64,000 bases of DNA, taken from the NCBI GenBank assembly GCA_034231615.1, contig CM067307.1:9250437-9314436 (forward strand). Direction: 5' to 3'. A program made the translations under genes and the position numbers. Within the stretch, counting starts at the first letter, position 1; each line of letters opens with the position of its first letter. The stretch is from Meghimatium bilineatum. Taxonomy: Eukaryota > Mollusca > Gastropoda > Stylommatophora > Philomycidae. The notes under the pieces are model-generated. The model saw only the letters and a list, made by a program, of their open reading frames with translations. It did no database searches and was not told the DNA's origin. Shown one piece after another: positions 53,273 to 64,000 of this stretch.

Positions 53273-53293
53273 GTGGACAACAGTCAAGGAATG
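53273..53293 (-). promoter_or_regulatory. U12-type AC acceptor with branch point of intron 1
   Basis: Read on the minus strand, TTCCTTGACT is followed by GTTGTCC and a terminal AC, directly before the exon 2 base G. The putative branch A lies 11 bases before the splice point. Minor (U12) introns have the branch consensus TTCCTTRAC 10-15 bases from the acceptor and often AC ends. Minor introns are known to recur in voltage-gated sodium and calcium channel genes. The partner donor (expected ATATCCTT) was not found between here and 64000, so it probably lies outside the window. Confidence 0.82.
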
Positions 53294-53546
53294 CAACAAT
53301 TTATTTGAATGGAATAAATCAATATATGGTCTATCTATTACATGCACTAAAATATAGCAAATCAAGTTATCAATCATACACTCAACGTGTAAACAAATAT
53401 ATTTATCTAATACGACACAAATATGGAGGAATACTAATTTTTTATATACACCCACACACACATATAATCACACAAAAACGGACACATAGACAATTTATAT
53501 CTCATACAAACGAGCGATCAATGGAATGATTAATTCCACACACGTC

Positions 53547-54415
53547 TGTAGACTAAACATCTCACAATACACATCTGTATCAGAAACAACTCACAATACA
53601 CATCTGTATCAGAAACAACTCACAATACACATCTGTATCAGAAACAACTCACAATACACATCTGTATCAGAAACAACTCACAATACACATCTGTATCAGA
53701 AACAACTCACAATACACATCTGTATCAGAAACAACTCACAATACACATCTGTATCAGAAATAGTTCACTATACATATCTACATCATAAACAGCTCACTGT
53801 ACACATCTGCAACATAAACAGCTCACTGTACACATCTGCAGCATAAACAGCTCACTGTACACATCTACAAGATAAACAGCTCAAAATACACATCTGCAGC
53901 ATAAACAGCTCACCATACACATCTGCAGCATAAACAGCTCACCATACACATCTGCAGCATAAACAGCTCACTGTACACATCTGCAGCATAAACAGCTCAC
54001 TGTACACATCTACAAGATAAACAGCTCACCATACACATCTGCAACATAAACAGCTCACTGTACACATCTGCAGCATAAACAGCTCACCATACACATCTGC
54101 AACATAAACAGCTCACTGTACACATCTGCAGCATAAACAGCTCACTGTACACATCTACAAGATAAACAGCTCACCATACACATCTGCAACATAAACAGCT
54201 CACTGTACACATCTACAAGATAAACAGCTCACCATACACATCTGCAGCATAAACAGCTCACCATACACATCTGCAACATAAACAGCTCACTGTACACATC
54301 TGCAGCATAAACAGCTCACTGTACACATCTACAAGATAAACAGCTCACCATACACATCTGCAGCATAAACAGCTCACTGTACACATCTGCAGCATAAACA
54401 GCTCACCAACACATC
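53547..54415. repeat. 29-bp minisatellite, about 30 copies in two blocks
   Basis: Left block (53547-53765): AACTCACAATACACATCTGT, ATCAGAAAC, nearly uniform. Right block (53780-54415): CATAAACAGCTCACTGTACA, CATCTGCAG with three alternating variants (CTGTACA or CCATACA; TGCAGC, TGCAAC or TACAAGA). Starts 275 bases upstream (gene sense) of exon 2. Confidence 0.97.
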
Positions 54416-54489
54416 TGTCATATATGGTCTGTCCATTTATTACGTCACCAATTGGGGTGAGGAAGAGATCTGAAATAGTTTGACAGTTG

Positions 54490-54523
54490 TTGAAGAAGGG
54501 GGTGGGGTGGAGGGGGGGTGGTG
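54490..54523 (+). other. G-rich tract, quadruplex-capable
   Basis: GGGGGTGGGGTGGAGGGGGG fits the G3-N1-7 pattern on the plus strand (C-rich in the transcript). Other G runs at 54738-54748 and 38456-38468. Confidence 0.6.
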
Positions 54524-54685
54524 ACAAAAGTTGACGTCATAATGATTGTATATACCAATTAAATTGTATGAACTTGAACTATTTTTTAAAAAGATTGTGA
54601 GAATATGAACTATTTTTCTGAAAAATTGAATATGAACTATTTTTTAGAAAAATCAGAAAATGAATTGTATTGTTAACACATTTTT

Positions 54686-54691
54686 AGATAG

Positions 54692-54734
<43 letters not shown>

Positions 54735-54735
54735 C
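54686..54735. repeat. GATA and GA microsatellite
   Basis: About 6 GATA units followed by about 11 GA units, then CAGTGGGGGGGGGGG. Confidence 0.95.
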
Positions 54736-55119
54736 AGTGGGGGGGGGGGCGATATATTCTTTTGACAAAGTTAAGCAGGTGAAAGTTCCTCTGAATTCTT
54801 GACAGTCGGTTGACAAAAAGTGTGGATGGGGGAGGGGTGGTAAAAAATGGCAAAACGCTGTTGATGTAATCTATGGACAGCCATATAGCCCATGAAATGT
54901 GCAAGAACACATCTAACGGTCAGACGGAAGTCACGTCACAAATCAATGACTGTATATGTGCTTGTGACATACGTCACTATATACATAGTGGTACGTCTAG
55001 ATATATCTGTTATCATTCTGTTATCATATATCACATATGTACAGGTCACGACGGAACGAATCAATCGATCACATTGATGTACGCAGTCTGCTACATTTAC
55101 ATATACATTTAAACAATAC

Positions 55120-55745
55120 AAGACCCGGTAACACATCACTGGATGGATATGATCCCCACACAAGAGCCAACTAACACATGACTGGATGGATATGATCCCC
55201 ACACAAGAGCCAAGTAACACATGACTGGATGGATATGATCCCCACACAAGAACCAAGCTACAAATTACGATGTGTTTCCCACACAAGAGCCTAGCAACAA
55301 ATTATGATGTGTTTCCCACACAAGAGCCTAGCAACAAATTATGATGTGTTTCCCACACAAGTGCCAAGCAACAAATTATGATTTGTTTCCCACACAAGTT
55401 TCTAGCAACAAATTATGATGTGTTTCCCACACAAGTGCCAAGCAACAAATTATGATGTGTTCCCCACACAAGTGCCAAGCAACAAATTATGATTTGTTTC
55501 CCACACAAGAGCCAAGTAACAAATTATAATTTGTTTCCCACACAAGTGCCAAGTAGCAAATTATGATGTGTTCCCACACAAGTGCCAAGCAACAAATTAT
55601 GATTTGTTTCCCACACAAGTTTCTAGCAACAAATTATGATGTGTTCCCCACACAAGTGCCAAGCAACAAATTATGATGTGTTCCCCACACAAGTGCCAAG
55701 CAACAAATTATGATTTGTTTCCCACACAAGTGCCAAGCCACAAAT
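55120..55745. repeat. Minisatellite switching from 43-bp to 37-bp units
   Basis: Three units of AACACATGACTGGATGGATA, TGATCCCCACACAAGAGCCA, AGT (55130-55250) are followed by about 13 units of AACAAATTATGATGTGTTTC, CCACACAAGTGCCAAGC (55258-55745). Both share CCCCACACAAG.GCCAAG. Confidence 0.95.
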
Positions 55746-56749
55746 TATTAAATCGAACTAATCATTAACTGCAAGAGGCATGCAACAAATCAGTCAATCA
55801 ATCTTGCCAGCACATACACGTGCTAGGAAATAAGTTAATCATCCCATACAACCATTATGACTGCATACAAGAGTTGCGCCCTAAATCAAGCGATCATACT
55901 AGAGCAGCATTTTAATAAATCAATATTTTTTAATAATCAAGCACGAGGCAACACGAAATCAATAGATTGAACTATTCATTCAGCATACACGCACACACCA
56001 AATTAATCGATGCATCAATCGAAAAAAATACACAACATATAATTACATCAATAGATTGAACTATTTATTATTCATCAATCATACACCAAATTAATCGATA
56101 GATACATCAATCGAACAAAAACACACAACATACAAATACATAAATCTATCTATAATACACGAGTCACTGAACTAATCGATCTATCGATCATGTACGCACT
56201 ATTAATAAATATTGTATTGATGTTTCATAAATTGCTATTATAGCCCCACTTCGTACTATCCAAATAATTTTCTAACATGAGTGATGTATTTATGTTAACT
56301 ATTACTGTAGATCTTAGATATATCAACATATTTTTTACTGTCTTTGTAGCTTTGCTTTGCAACAATTGCATTGCTGTATTTATTTGTAACCTACATTTGA
56401 TCAAAAAAACGACTGACATGCTTGGCAACTACGCTCTCCTATTGATAGTGATGCCACAGCTGGACTTTGGTTTAAATGAAATCTAGTTTTTTTCTCTCTA
56501 GATGTGGGTGATTCCTAAAACGTCAGTGGTAACTGTAATTATGTGTTTTGCTACCGGTATTAAAAATATCAAATAGTGTTACTGTCTCAGACTTTCGATC
56601 ACGTGCCGTCTAGTTATTGTGATTTATTATTCGTTTCTGAAAATTAAATAATCTATAGACTTTTTATTTTCGGAACCGAATTAACTTTTTTCTGTGACTG
56701 ATCGACGCTGAGTCTTATTTACGACGATATTAATAATATTCATTATTGC

Positions 56750-56965
56750 AACCGTATTACTAATATTCAACCGTATTACTAATATTCAACCGTATTACTA
56801 ATATTCAACCGTATTACTAATATTCAACCGTATTACTAATATTCAACCGTATTACTAATATTCAACCGTATTACTAATATTCAACCTTATTACTAATATT
56901 CAACCGTATTACTAATATTCAACCGTATTACTAATATTCAACCGTATTACTAATATTCAACGGTA
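56750..56965. repeat. 19-bp minisatellite, about 11 copies
   Basis: Unit CCGTATTACTAATATTCAA, one C-to-T style variant (CCTTATT). Confidence 0.97.
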
Positions 56966-57324
56966 TTATTATACATTATTTAGCCGTATTCAATAGGAAT
57001 ACCAAGAAGCATATTTACTGAAACAAACAAACTTTCATTACTGCGTGTTTGCCTATTGTGGAGTGCAGGGAGGCTTGTTGGCTGTGGAAATAAAGGCTGC
57101 TTCTTCATAGTTCTTGTTCCGACGTGTACATGAAGATTTTTAAATTACATATTTATAAATAACACTATTCTGAACTTATTCACTGAACTCCTAGAATACG
57201 ACTTTCCCGATCTTGCAATCATTATATAACTAGCAAATTATAAATTCAATCTTCATACCAACATTGTATTTTAAATGTGTGACATGGACATTAACAAAAG
57301 AACAAGAGAGAATTCTTACTACTT

Positions 57325-57930
<606 letters not shown>

Positions 57931-58219
57931 AAAAAGATATAGTTGCTATATTAAATAGTAGTCTGTTTATGGAAGTAGTAGTCTGTCTGTTCAGTAGTCT
58001 ATCCAAGAACTGCACAGAATATCTTTGAACAGACATAATTGGAGAGATCTGACCTCTGCCCTATGCACTAACCAGCGCAAAAGGAAAATGAATGAATGAA
58101 TGTTCATGGAAGGAGAAGAAAACAAACAAAGAGGTTCTGGCACATACTGCTCATGAAAACAGCTATTGAAAGAAATGAAAATCAAACAAATAAATATTTC
58201 AGACATTTAAAAATAAATT

Positions 58220-58420
58220 GCACATTGTTGTAGAGCTTACTTAAAGAGTTAACGAGCAACTAGCAAGAGGTAGGCAGATATGGAAATAGAAAGGAAACAT
58301 CACGAAATGGGCATGACACAGTCCATACGAATGTACCTCCAAAACAAGAGATATATTATGTTAGAGGTCCGGTACAGCCAACTTTAGATTAAAAAGGAAA
58401 CAGCTGCTGATGATAGTTGA
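58220..58420 (+). mobile_element. LINE family E fragment (plus)
   Basis: AGCAAGAGGTAGGCAGATAT, GGAAACATCACGAAATGGGC and GTACAGCCAACTTTAGATTA correspond to the reverse complement of blocks at 21490-21610. Confidence 0.55.
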
Positions 58421-58539
58421 GTTAGGGTACAATTTGACACAACGAGTTCTACGAAGCTTGAGGACATTCTGCAGCGTGTAGCTGGAACAAGCTGCTCTCA
58501 CTGCACGTCTCTACCGGTGTGACCAGGATCGATAGGGGA

Positions 58540-58765
58540 CCAAAGAATAATAACACTGTTTACCTTCTATGCATGTAGTAAGAAACGACTATGGAGGTTA
58601 TGGGTTGAATTTGGCTGTCCCACTCCATATTAGAATATCACAGAAGCCATGTAGAAGTCGGATGTGTCAGGCACAGATATCAAAGAAACTGTAAATCTTG
58701 ACATGACTACATCCTGCTAATCTGCAGAAGTTAAGAACAGACGACGAAGAAGAAGAAGAAGAGAC
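58540..58765 (-). repeat. Repeat R2
   Basis: Reverse orientation: ACACTGTTTACCTTCTATGC, GGAGGTTATGGGTTGAATTT, GTCGGATGTGTCAGGC, CTACATCCTGCTAATCTGC, ending in a GAAGAAGAAGAAG tail. Confidence 0.85.
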
Positions 58766-58929
58766 ATCATCTAAGAGAAAAAGAAACATGAATGGTTGGG
58801 GAAGTAGAAGCAGTTCACAATAAATTATGATTGCAGTAGCGGGAAGCCGTGTTGCTAAAGTGCTGATATTCCTGCATGTTACAGCATCCAATCCAAGGAA
58901 CGCAATGCTTTGTTCGATGGTTTACACTT

Positions 58930-59112
58930 CATCTTGGAAAGCGTCATTCGGATTCACAGACACAACTTCAGCATGACATTATTTGTTAATTTTACCTACG
59001 AAATAGGACAGCCAACTCGATATCTAAGAATCTTCTTAGTCGCCTCTCACGACATGAATATAATGGGCAATTTGACGATTCCTTGCTCCCCTTTCGGACC
59101 CCTGTATCACAA
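58930..59112 (+). repeat. Repeat R2 fragment
   Basis: GACACAACTTCAGCATGACA, GACAGCCAACTCGATATC, CTTCTTAGTCGCCTCTCACG, CTTGCTCCCCTTTCGGACCC. Lies 165 bases from the inverted copy at 58540. Confidence 0.75.
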
Positions 59113-59216
59113 GAGTGAATAGTTTTTTAAATATTATTAATATTACTGTATTTTTGTTATTATTAATATTAATGATATTAATATATTAAATGTCACGTGA
59201 AATATTCTTTCTAAAA

Positions 59217-59442
59217 CATTGTCTTCACCGTGGATTCTCTGAACGCCTCTATGTCCCAGACAAGCAGGTCTGCATTGTCTTCACCGTGGATTCTCTGAAC
59301 GCCTCTATGTCCCAGACAAGCAGGTCTGCATTGTCTTCACCGTGGATTCTCTGAACGCCTCTATGTCCCAGACAAGCAGGTCTGCATTGTCTTCACCGTG
59401 GATTCTCTGAACGCCTCTATGTCCCAGACAAGCAGGTCTGCA
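59217..59442. repeat. 56-bp tandem repeat, 4 perfect copies
   Basis: Unit CATTGTCTTCACCGTGGATT, CTCTGAACGCCTCTATGTCC, CAGACAAGCAGGTCTG. No differences between copies that I can see, so recent. Confidence 0.97.
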
Positions 59443-60190
59443 TTGGCTAGAGACATGTGCATACATTCTTCAATGTCGCTGTTTCATCGCCTATTTGGTT
59501 TTCCTCTTCTTCTCTCGCCTGGCTCTCTGCCCTCTAAAATCAGCCTTTCGATATCATCACATCGCTTTAAGTGTCCAAAATACGGTAGCTTCCTTCTTAT
59601 GATGGTCTTTAGCAGCCACCCTTAAGTTAGTTTCAGTAATTTCAAAATTTCAATGTTATTTCTTTTGTCTGCCCATGATATTTGTAGGATCTTTATGTAA
59701 CACTTCATTTCAAATGAATTTATTCTTTTGGATATTATTTTGTTTAAAGTTCAAGTCTCGCATCTATTTGTTGCCACTGGTAAAACACATTATCTTGCAA
59801 GGTTTACTTTAGAAATGTCATTACTTCTTTGCCATATCCTTCTCATTTGTGTTAATTTGAGTGTTGCAATTGCGAGTGTTCTCCTAATCTCGACTGAACT
59901 GTTCGACACGACTTGACTGACTGAACTAATCTCCAGAACATGTTTATATTTTCTCCCACATATTTGAATTTATTTACACATTCTAGTTTTATATTGTCTA
60001 TGTTGATTATCGGTTAGCTCTTTACTTTGTCTATTGTCATAATTTTTTGTTTTCTGTGCGTTTAGAAATAGATTTTGGATGTATTTCTTTGTCGCTGTGA
60101 TTAGATGTTTCAGTCCCTCAGGATGTGTCGTAAGGAAGATTGTGTCGTCTGCATATCTTATTCCTAGAAACTTGTACCGACAATTATTTA
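59443..60190 (-). mobile_element. LINE reverse-transcriptase relic with YADD box
   Basis: Minus-strand pieces from 60190: FLGIRYADDTIFLTTHPEGL and KHLITATKKYIQNLFLNA (active-site YADD and following helix), then fragments of thumb and tail down to 59443 (GPKRRxxDDIE-like). The tail is the seed of the adjacent 56-bp repeat. Inactive. Confidence 0.82.
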
Positions 60191-60609
60191 ATGGATAAAA
60201 ATGATTTGTCTCTAATTCTTCTCTTAAATTTATTATTATTATTTATGTTATAATCATTATTATTACTATCACTACGACTATTATTATTTTATTATTACTA
60301 CAAGTATTACATTCGAAGCAAGACGTCAACGCCTCCATAATCATCAGACACAGCTTACACATATAAGTCCCAACATATAAAAAGGTTGCAAGGGTACAAC
60401 AGTTATTTCGTATATGTTGATGCTTCTGGCTCAATTGCATGGTCATGGCTCGGTGCCAGCCGCGGCAATATGTATACCAAGCCGCGAGAACATCTCCTTG
60501 AATTTTAATGTTATTTATGAGTATGTCGAATTTGGACCTGAACCTGATTTTCTAAAATACTTTTTTTATGGTCTATGTCAATCACTAGTTGACTGCTCAA
60601 TATCAGGAA

Positions 60610-60850
60610 AGTATATGTCTGTGCGCTTGGATTGTTCATTATGTGTGTAAGTAGCGAGTGCTATAACGAGACCATATGTGTGTGCTGCTGGATTGTTGAT
60701 TGTGTGTAAGCAGCGAGTGCTGTAACGAGACCATATGAGTGTGCTGCTGGATTGTTGATTGTGTGTAAGCAGCGAGTGCTGTAACGAGACCATATGTGTG
60801 CTCGTTTGGATTCGTGGTTATTTATGTAAGCAGCGAGTGCTATAACTACA
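60610..60850. repeat. 59-60 bp tandem repeat, about 4 copies
   Basis: Unit TTGTTGATTGTGTGTAAGCA, GCGAGTGCTGTAACGAGACC, ATATGTGTGTGCTGCTGGA. Confidence 0.93.
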
Positions 60851-61084
60851 AATGTCGATCAATGAGGTATTCTTTTAAGTATTTTATGCAGATGATGTTG
60901 GCTCTCACTGTGTACTTTTCTGTTTCGCTTTTCAGTGGCCAGCTTATGCGAAAACAAAATGTGATGGACCACAGCTCCACTGGGAAACCAGCAGCACAAC
61001 GTATTAAAACAGAAGTAGCCAGCTGACTTCTCTTCCAATCAACAACTCGCAATCCTTGAGAATTATTTGTCACTATGAAAATGT

Positions 61085-61680
61085 TTCTTTTTCTTTTCGC
61101 TTTATACCCCTTTATGAATTGCAGCGTCAGGGGTAGAAGCGTTCTCTGGAGATGGGTATTTAGTGTGCTTCATAATGTTTGTTTCCGTTGACTCTTTTAT
61201 TTCTGTAATATATCATTTGCAAGTTCTGTCCCTGGCTTTGCATCCATGGTGTCTGTATATTAATGTATTTTGAGAAACACTGTCTGATGGTAGTCTGGAA
61301 GCATGTGAAAACCACTTAATCTGTTGTCTTCTGATGCAATCCAGGATTGACATTGTATTTGTTAGTCTTCTGATGTTTTTTTTTTAGATTCTGTCTTGTA
61401 TTATTACTCAGAGAAATCTACGTAGACAAGTCTTTTCTGTTCTAACAATATTTCTTTTGGATTTTGATGTTAGTGTCCATGTTTGATATTGGTATCATAG
61501 TGATAGTATGATGATCGTGTTATATAGTGTAATTTTGTTGTTTATGTTCACATTTTATTTTTTGAAAATAGGAAAATAGGAGATATCTGCCCTAAGATAT
61601 GGTATGCTGTTTTTTCTATGTTGAATTTCCACGATAAGTCGTTATATATCTAATAACATCTACGCATGTAAACGTTTCTT
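61085..61680 (-). mobile_element. LINE 3' end, family C, second copy
   Basis: Collinear with 42236-42790 (GCAGCGTCAGGGGTAGAAGC, TTTCTGTAATATATCATTTG, GATGGTAGTCTGGAAGCA, GTGAAAACCACTTAATCTG). Confidence 0.85.
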
Positions 61681-62244
61681 ACTTGTTGATTATAATGTCC
61701 ATACGTACGTCTCTGGCGCAGAATAAAGAGACACCATCTTTCTACCACTAATGATGAATTGTCCGTATAGAATAACTATAGCAATCCTCACTTCCTTCAA
61801 TCGTCGGATATGTCCTAGTCATGTAAGATGGCGCTGGTTTAGAAAAAGGTAGTGCCCGTTGAATAATCTAATTGTGTGACAAAATCTTGGCAACTGACAT
61901 TTAGGATGTTTCTCACATCCCGTCAATATGAAAGCACTTCAGCGCGCCTTCTTGCCCCATATAGGTGTTCAATCTTGTCGTCATTCAGTTAGAAGATAAC
62001 GCAGACGTGATGTTCCATGATCCCAGTTTAAGGAACTAATCAACATGAAGCAAAGTCGTTTGGCAAAAATGCAACATGATCTAAACGAGTGCGCACCGAA
62101 AACATCGTGCTTGCATATTGTGTAGCAGATGACTGCGCAGGCTAAGAATGGAATAAGTCGCGTTTCTGAATAATCTTATTGTCCAGAGAATTACATGCAT
62201 GACAGGAATAAATAAAGAGGGCACAACTAACATCTCACCTCCTG

Positions 62245-62885
62245 TTCTGACTTCCTTTCTAGTGCTAATGTCAGGTTCTGACTACCTTTCTAGTACTAAA
62301 TGTCATATTCTGATTTCCTTTCTAGTACTAAATGTCATATTCTGATTTCCTTTCTAGTACTAAATGTTAGGTTCTGATTTTCCTTCTAGTACAAGGAAGT
62401 CAGAGCATGATAGAAATGAAGTCAGAACATAACATTTCAGTACTAGAAAGGAAATTAGAACATATCATTTAGTACTAGAAGGCAATTCAGAACATGACAT
62501 ATAGCACTAGAAAGGAAGTCAGAACCTAACATTAGCACTAGAAAGGAAGTCAGAACCTAACATTAGCACTAGAAAGGAAGTCAGAACCTAACATTAGCAC
62601 TAGAAAGGAAGTCAGAACCTAACATTAGCACTAGAAAGGAAGTCAGAACCTAACATTAGCACTAGAAAGGAAGTCAGAACCTAACATTAGCACTAGAAAG
62701 GAAGTCAGAACCTAACATTAGCACTAGAAAGGAAGTCAGAACCTAACATTAGCACTAGAAAGGAAGTCAGAACCTAACATTAGCACTAGAAAGGAAGTCA
62801 GAACCTAACATTAGCGCTAGAAAAGAAGTCAGAACCTAACATTAGCACTAGAAAGGAAGTCAGAGCATGACATTTAGTTCTAGAA
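62245..62885. repeat. 31-bp minisatellite with an inverted left block
   Basis: Right of about 62396: about 15 direct units of AGCACTAGAAAGGAAGTCAG, AACCTAACATT. Left of it: about 4-5 units in opposite orientation (TCTGATTTCCTTTCTAGTAC, TAAATGTCATA). Units become uniform to the right and diverged toward the centre. Confidence 0.95.
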
Positions 62886-63589
62886 GCGAAGCTAAAACAG
62901 CGGGTAAACAATCCCCTCCACTTTAATAATTAACACAAAAGGTCACCGAAAATCACACAAACTGAAAAAAAGACATTTTAGGTAAATCCCTCCAATGAGA
63001 TATACTGCTGTCATCATACAAAGGTCAGAAGGTCAGAGAAAACTAAAGAGCAGACACATTTTCTGGAAGATCTGTGGTTGGTGGACAATACTAAGAAGAG
63101 TTCGTTTGGTCATAATAAGGGCAGTTATAGATTCACAAAATCTGGCTAGATATTGTGCAAGAACTTAGCTTGGAAACATAATTATAGAGCAGAAAATAAT
63201 GGACCAGAATTAGTGATATTGTTTGTCCTCTCTGAAAGATCCAAAGATCATATAATCACCATCTGACTAGGTTTATTGAGTCTGCATACTATTTGATGGC
63301 TGCTGGAACGGAGAATTTAGCACTTGTGGAAATGTCCCGTGTTCTCTAACACTGGTTACTAATGAAGAATCAAGGGACCTCATTATCAAACTGCAGATTA
63401 TTGGCTAGACACCCAGATCTCTAGATACAATGATATGCTACACAATTTTCCACGTCACAGTAGAAGGTGGTTATGAACACAGACACAGTTGGGAGTTCGG
63501 GTATAACGTTTAAGTTATCTAACTATACTGAGGACAATTAAGCATCAGAAAACAAAAACAAAAACAACACAATCATGGATTACATCAGC

Positions 63590-64000
63590 AAGGAACAGAT
63601 TAAATGGTCTTCACATATTTTCGGACTACCATCAAATAGTGTCCATCAAAAAGAATTGCTATGCAGGCACGATGGATACACAGCCAGGGGCAGACCATGA
63701 AAAAGATTTATTACAGAAATAAAAACGTCAAAGAAACCAAAGAAAACAAACATATATGAAGCACACAAAAAGACCGTCTCCAGAGAGCTGTCCTATCACT
63801 GACGCTGCAAGGCATAAAGTGGTATACCTCGAAAAGAAAGACTGAGAACAATTATCTGTTTGGCGTTATGACCAGAATAATTAACAGGTTTTCAACATGG
63901 ATAATAACAATCACGGTAATCAACAGGATCAGAGAGGAACAAACGCTAAATATAAAAATACACGGACAGACACTACAAGAATTAGATCATTACCTGTATC
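63590..64000 (+). mobile_element. LINE family C relic (plus)
   Basis: QIKWSSHIFGLPSNSVHQ, then ARGRPxKRFITEIKTSKKP and a tail ending CACTGACGCTGCAAGGCATA; from 63880 a further piece NIKIHGQTLQELDHYLYL, a thumb-region motif, runs off the window edge. Confidence 0.7.

Larger units (their letters stand above)
51050..53166. other. Intron 2
   Basis: 2.1 kb. Contains a 40-bp repeat (51118-51415), a LINE fragment bracketed by 94-bp direct repeats (51736-52253) and a LINE family A end (52355-52770). 52780-53160 has no recognisable element. Confidence 0.8.

Noticed and set aside
60450-60475. GTGCCAGCCGCGGCAATA, similar to the small-subunit rRNA 530 loop
   Set aside because: Only about 15 bases match and flanking sequence does not resemble 12S, 16S or 18S rRNA. 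Chance or a repeat.
63985-64000. Possible splice donor GATACAG/GTAATG on the minus strand at the window edge, as candidate exon 1
   Set aside because: The plus strand here reads as LINE thumb sequence (HGQTLQELDHYLYL), and a U12 donor is expected for exon 1. No channel N-terminal residues are visible.

Overview
This is a eukaryotic (metazoan) genomic window. It is AT-rich and dominated by introns. The only host gene I can support runs right to left on the minus strand: an alpha-1 subunit of a voltage-gated calcium channel of the Cav2 (P/Q, N, R-type) class. Fifteen exons (14 per transcript) are readable between 53272 and 821. They encode about 581 contiguous residues, from transmembrane segment IS1 through the complete domain I, the domain I-II linker with the beta-subunit binding helix (AID), and domain II up to the start of its pore loop. 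The first exon (N-terminus) lies beyond the right edge. The exon with the domain II selectivity filter, and everything after it, lies beyond the left edge. The protein is clearly Cav2 rather than Cav1 or Cav3 (for example [12 protein letters not shown] and [10 protein letters not shown] after IS6). Its divergence, together with the many LINE, Penelope-like and SINE relics and very abundant minisatellites, suggests a lophotrochozoan, most likely a gastropod mollusc. The taxon is an inference, not something read directly.

The most interesting feature of the gene is a pair of alternative exons for the domain I voltage sensor. Exon 4a (36001-36092) and exon 4b (32853-32956) occupy the same position, have the same splice phases, and both encode IS3-IS4. 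Using both or neither shifts the frame, so they should be mutually exclusive. Exon 4b is the canonical sensor. Exon 4a has a different S3-S4 loop and lacks the outermost S4 arginine. This parallels the known IS4 alternative exons of Drosophila cacophony. A second notable feature is the intron before the IS1 exon: it ends in AC, 11 bases after a near-perfect U12 branch-point motif, the signature of a minor-class AT-AC intron. Third, the donor region of the AID exon has spawned a small tandem array of decayed copies inside the downstream intron.

Layout (plus coordinates, so gene 3' to 5'): 1-820 partial intron; 821-15049 domain II exons with introns holding LINE relics, a Penelope-like GIY-YIG relic (6960-7765), a split tRNA-SINE and a 23-copy 50-bp satellite; 18538-20651 the I-II linker exons; 20652-27850 IS5 to IS6 exons, with a SINE that still has its target-site duplication; 28100-30350 nested LINEs; 32853-36092 the two IS4 exons with a foldback element and two minisatellites between them; 36093-50909 a 14.8-kb intron with LINE reverse-transcriptase relics and large minisatellites; 50910-53272 exons for IS1 to early IS3; 53273-64000 part of intron 1, with many tandem arrays, a composite AT/GATA/GGAT microsatellite, LINE relics and an inverted minisatellite.

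All reverse-transcriptase open frames here are short, interrupted relics. Two long open frames (35099-35689 minus and 45433-46215 plus) are minisatellites whose period is a multiple of three; I do not regard them as genes.
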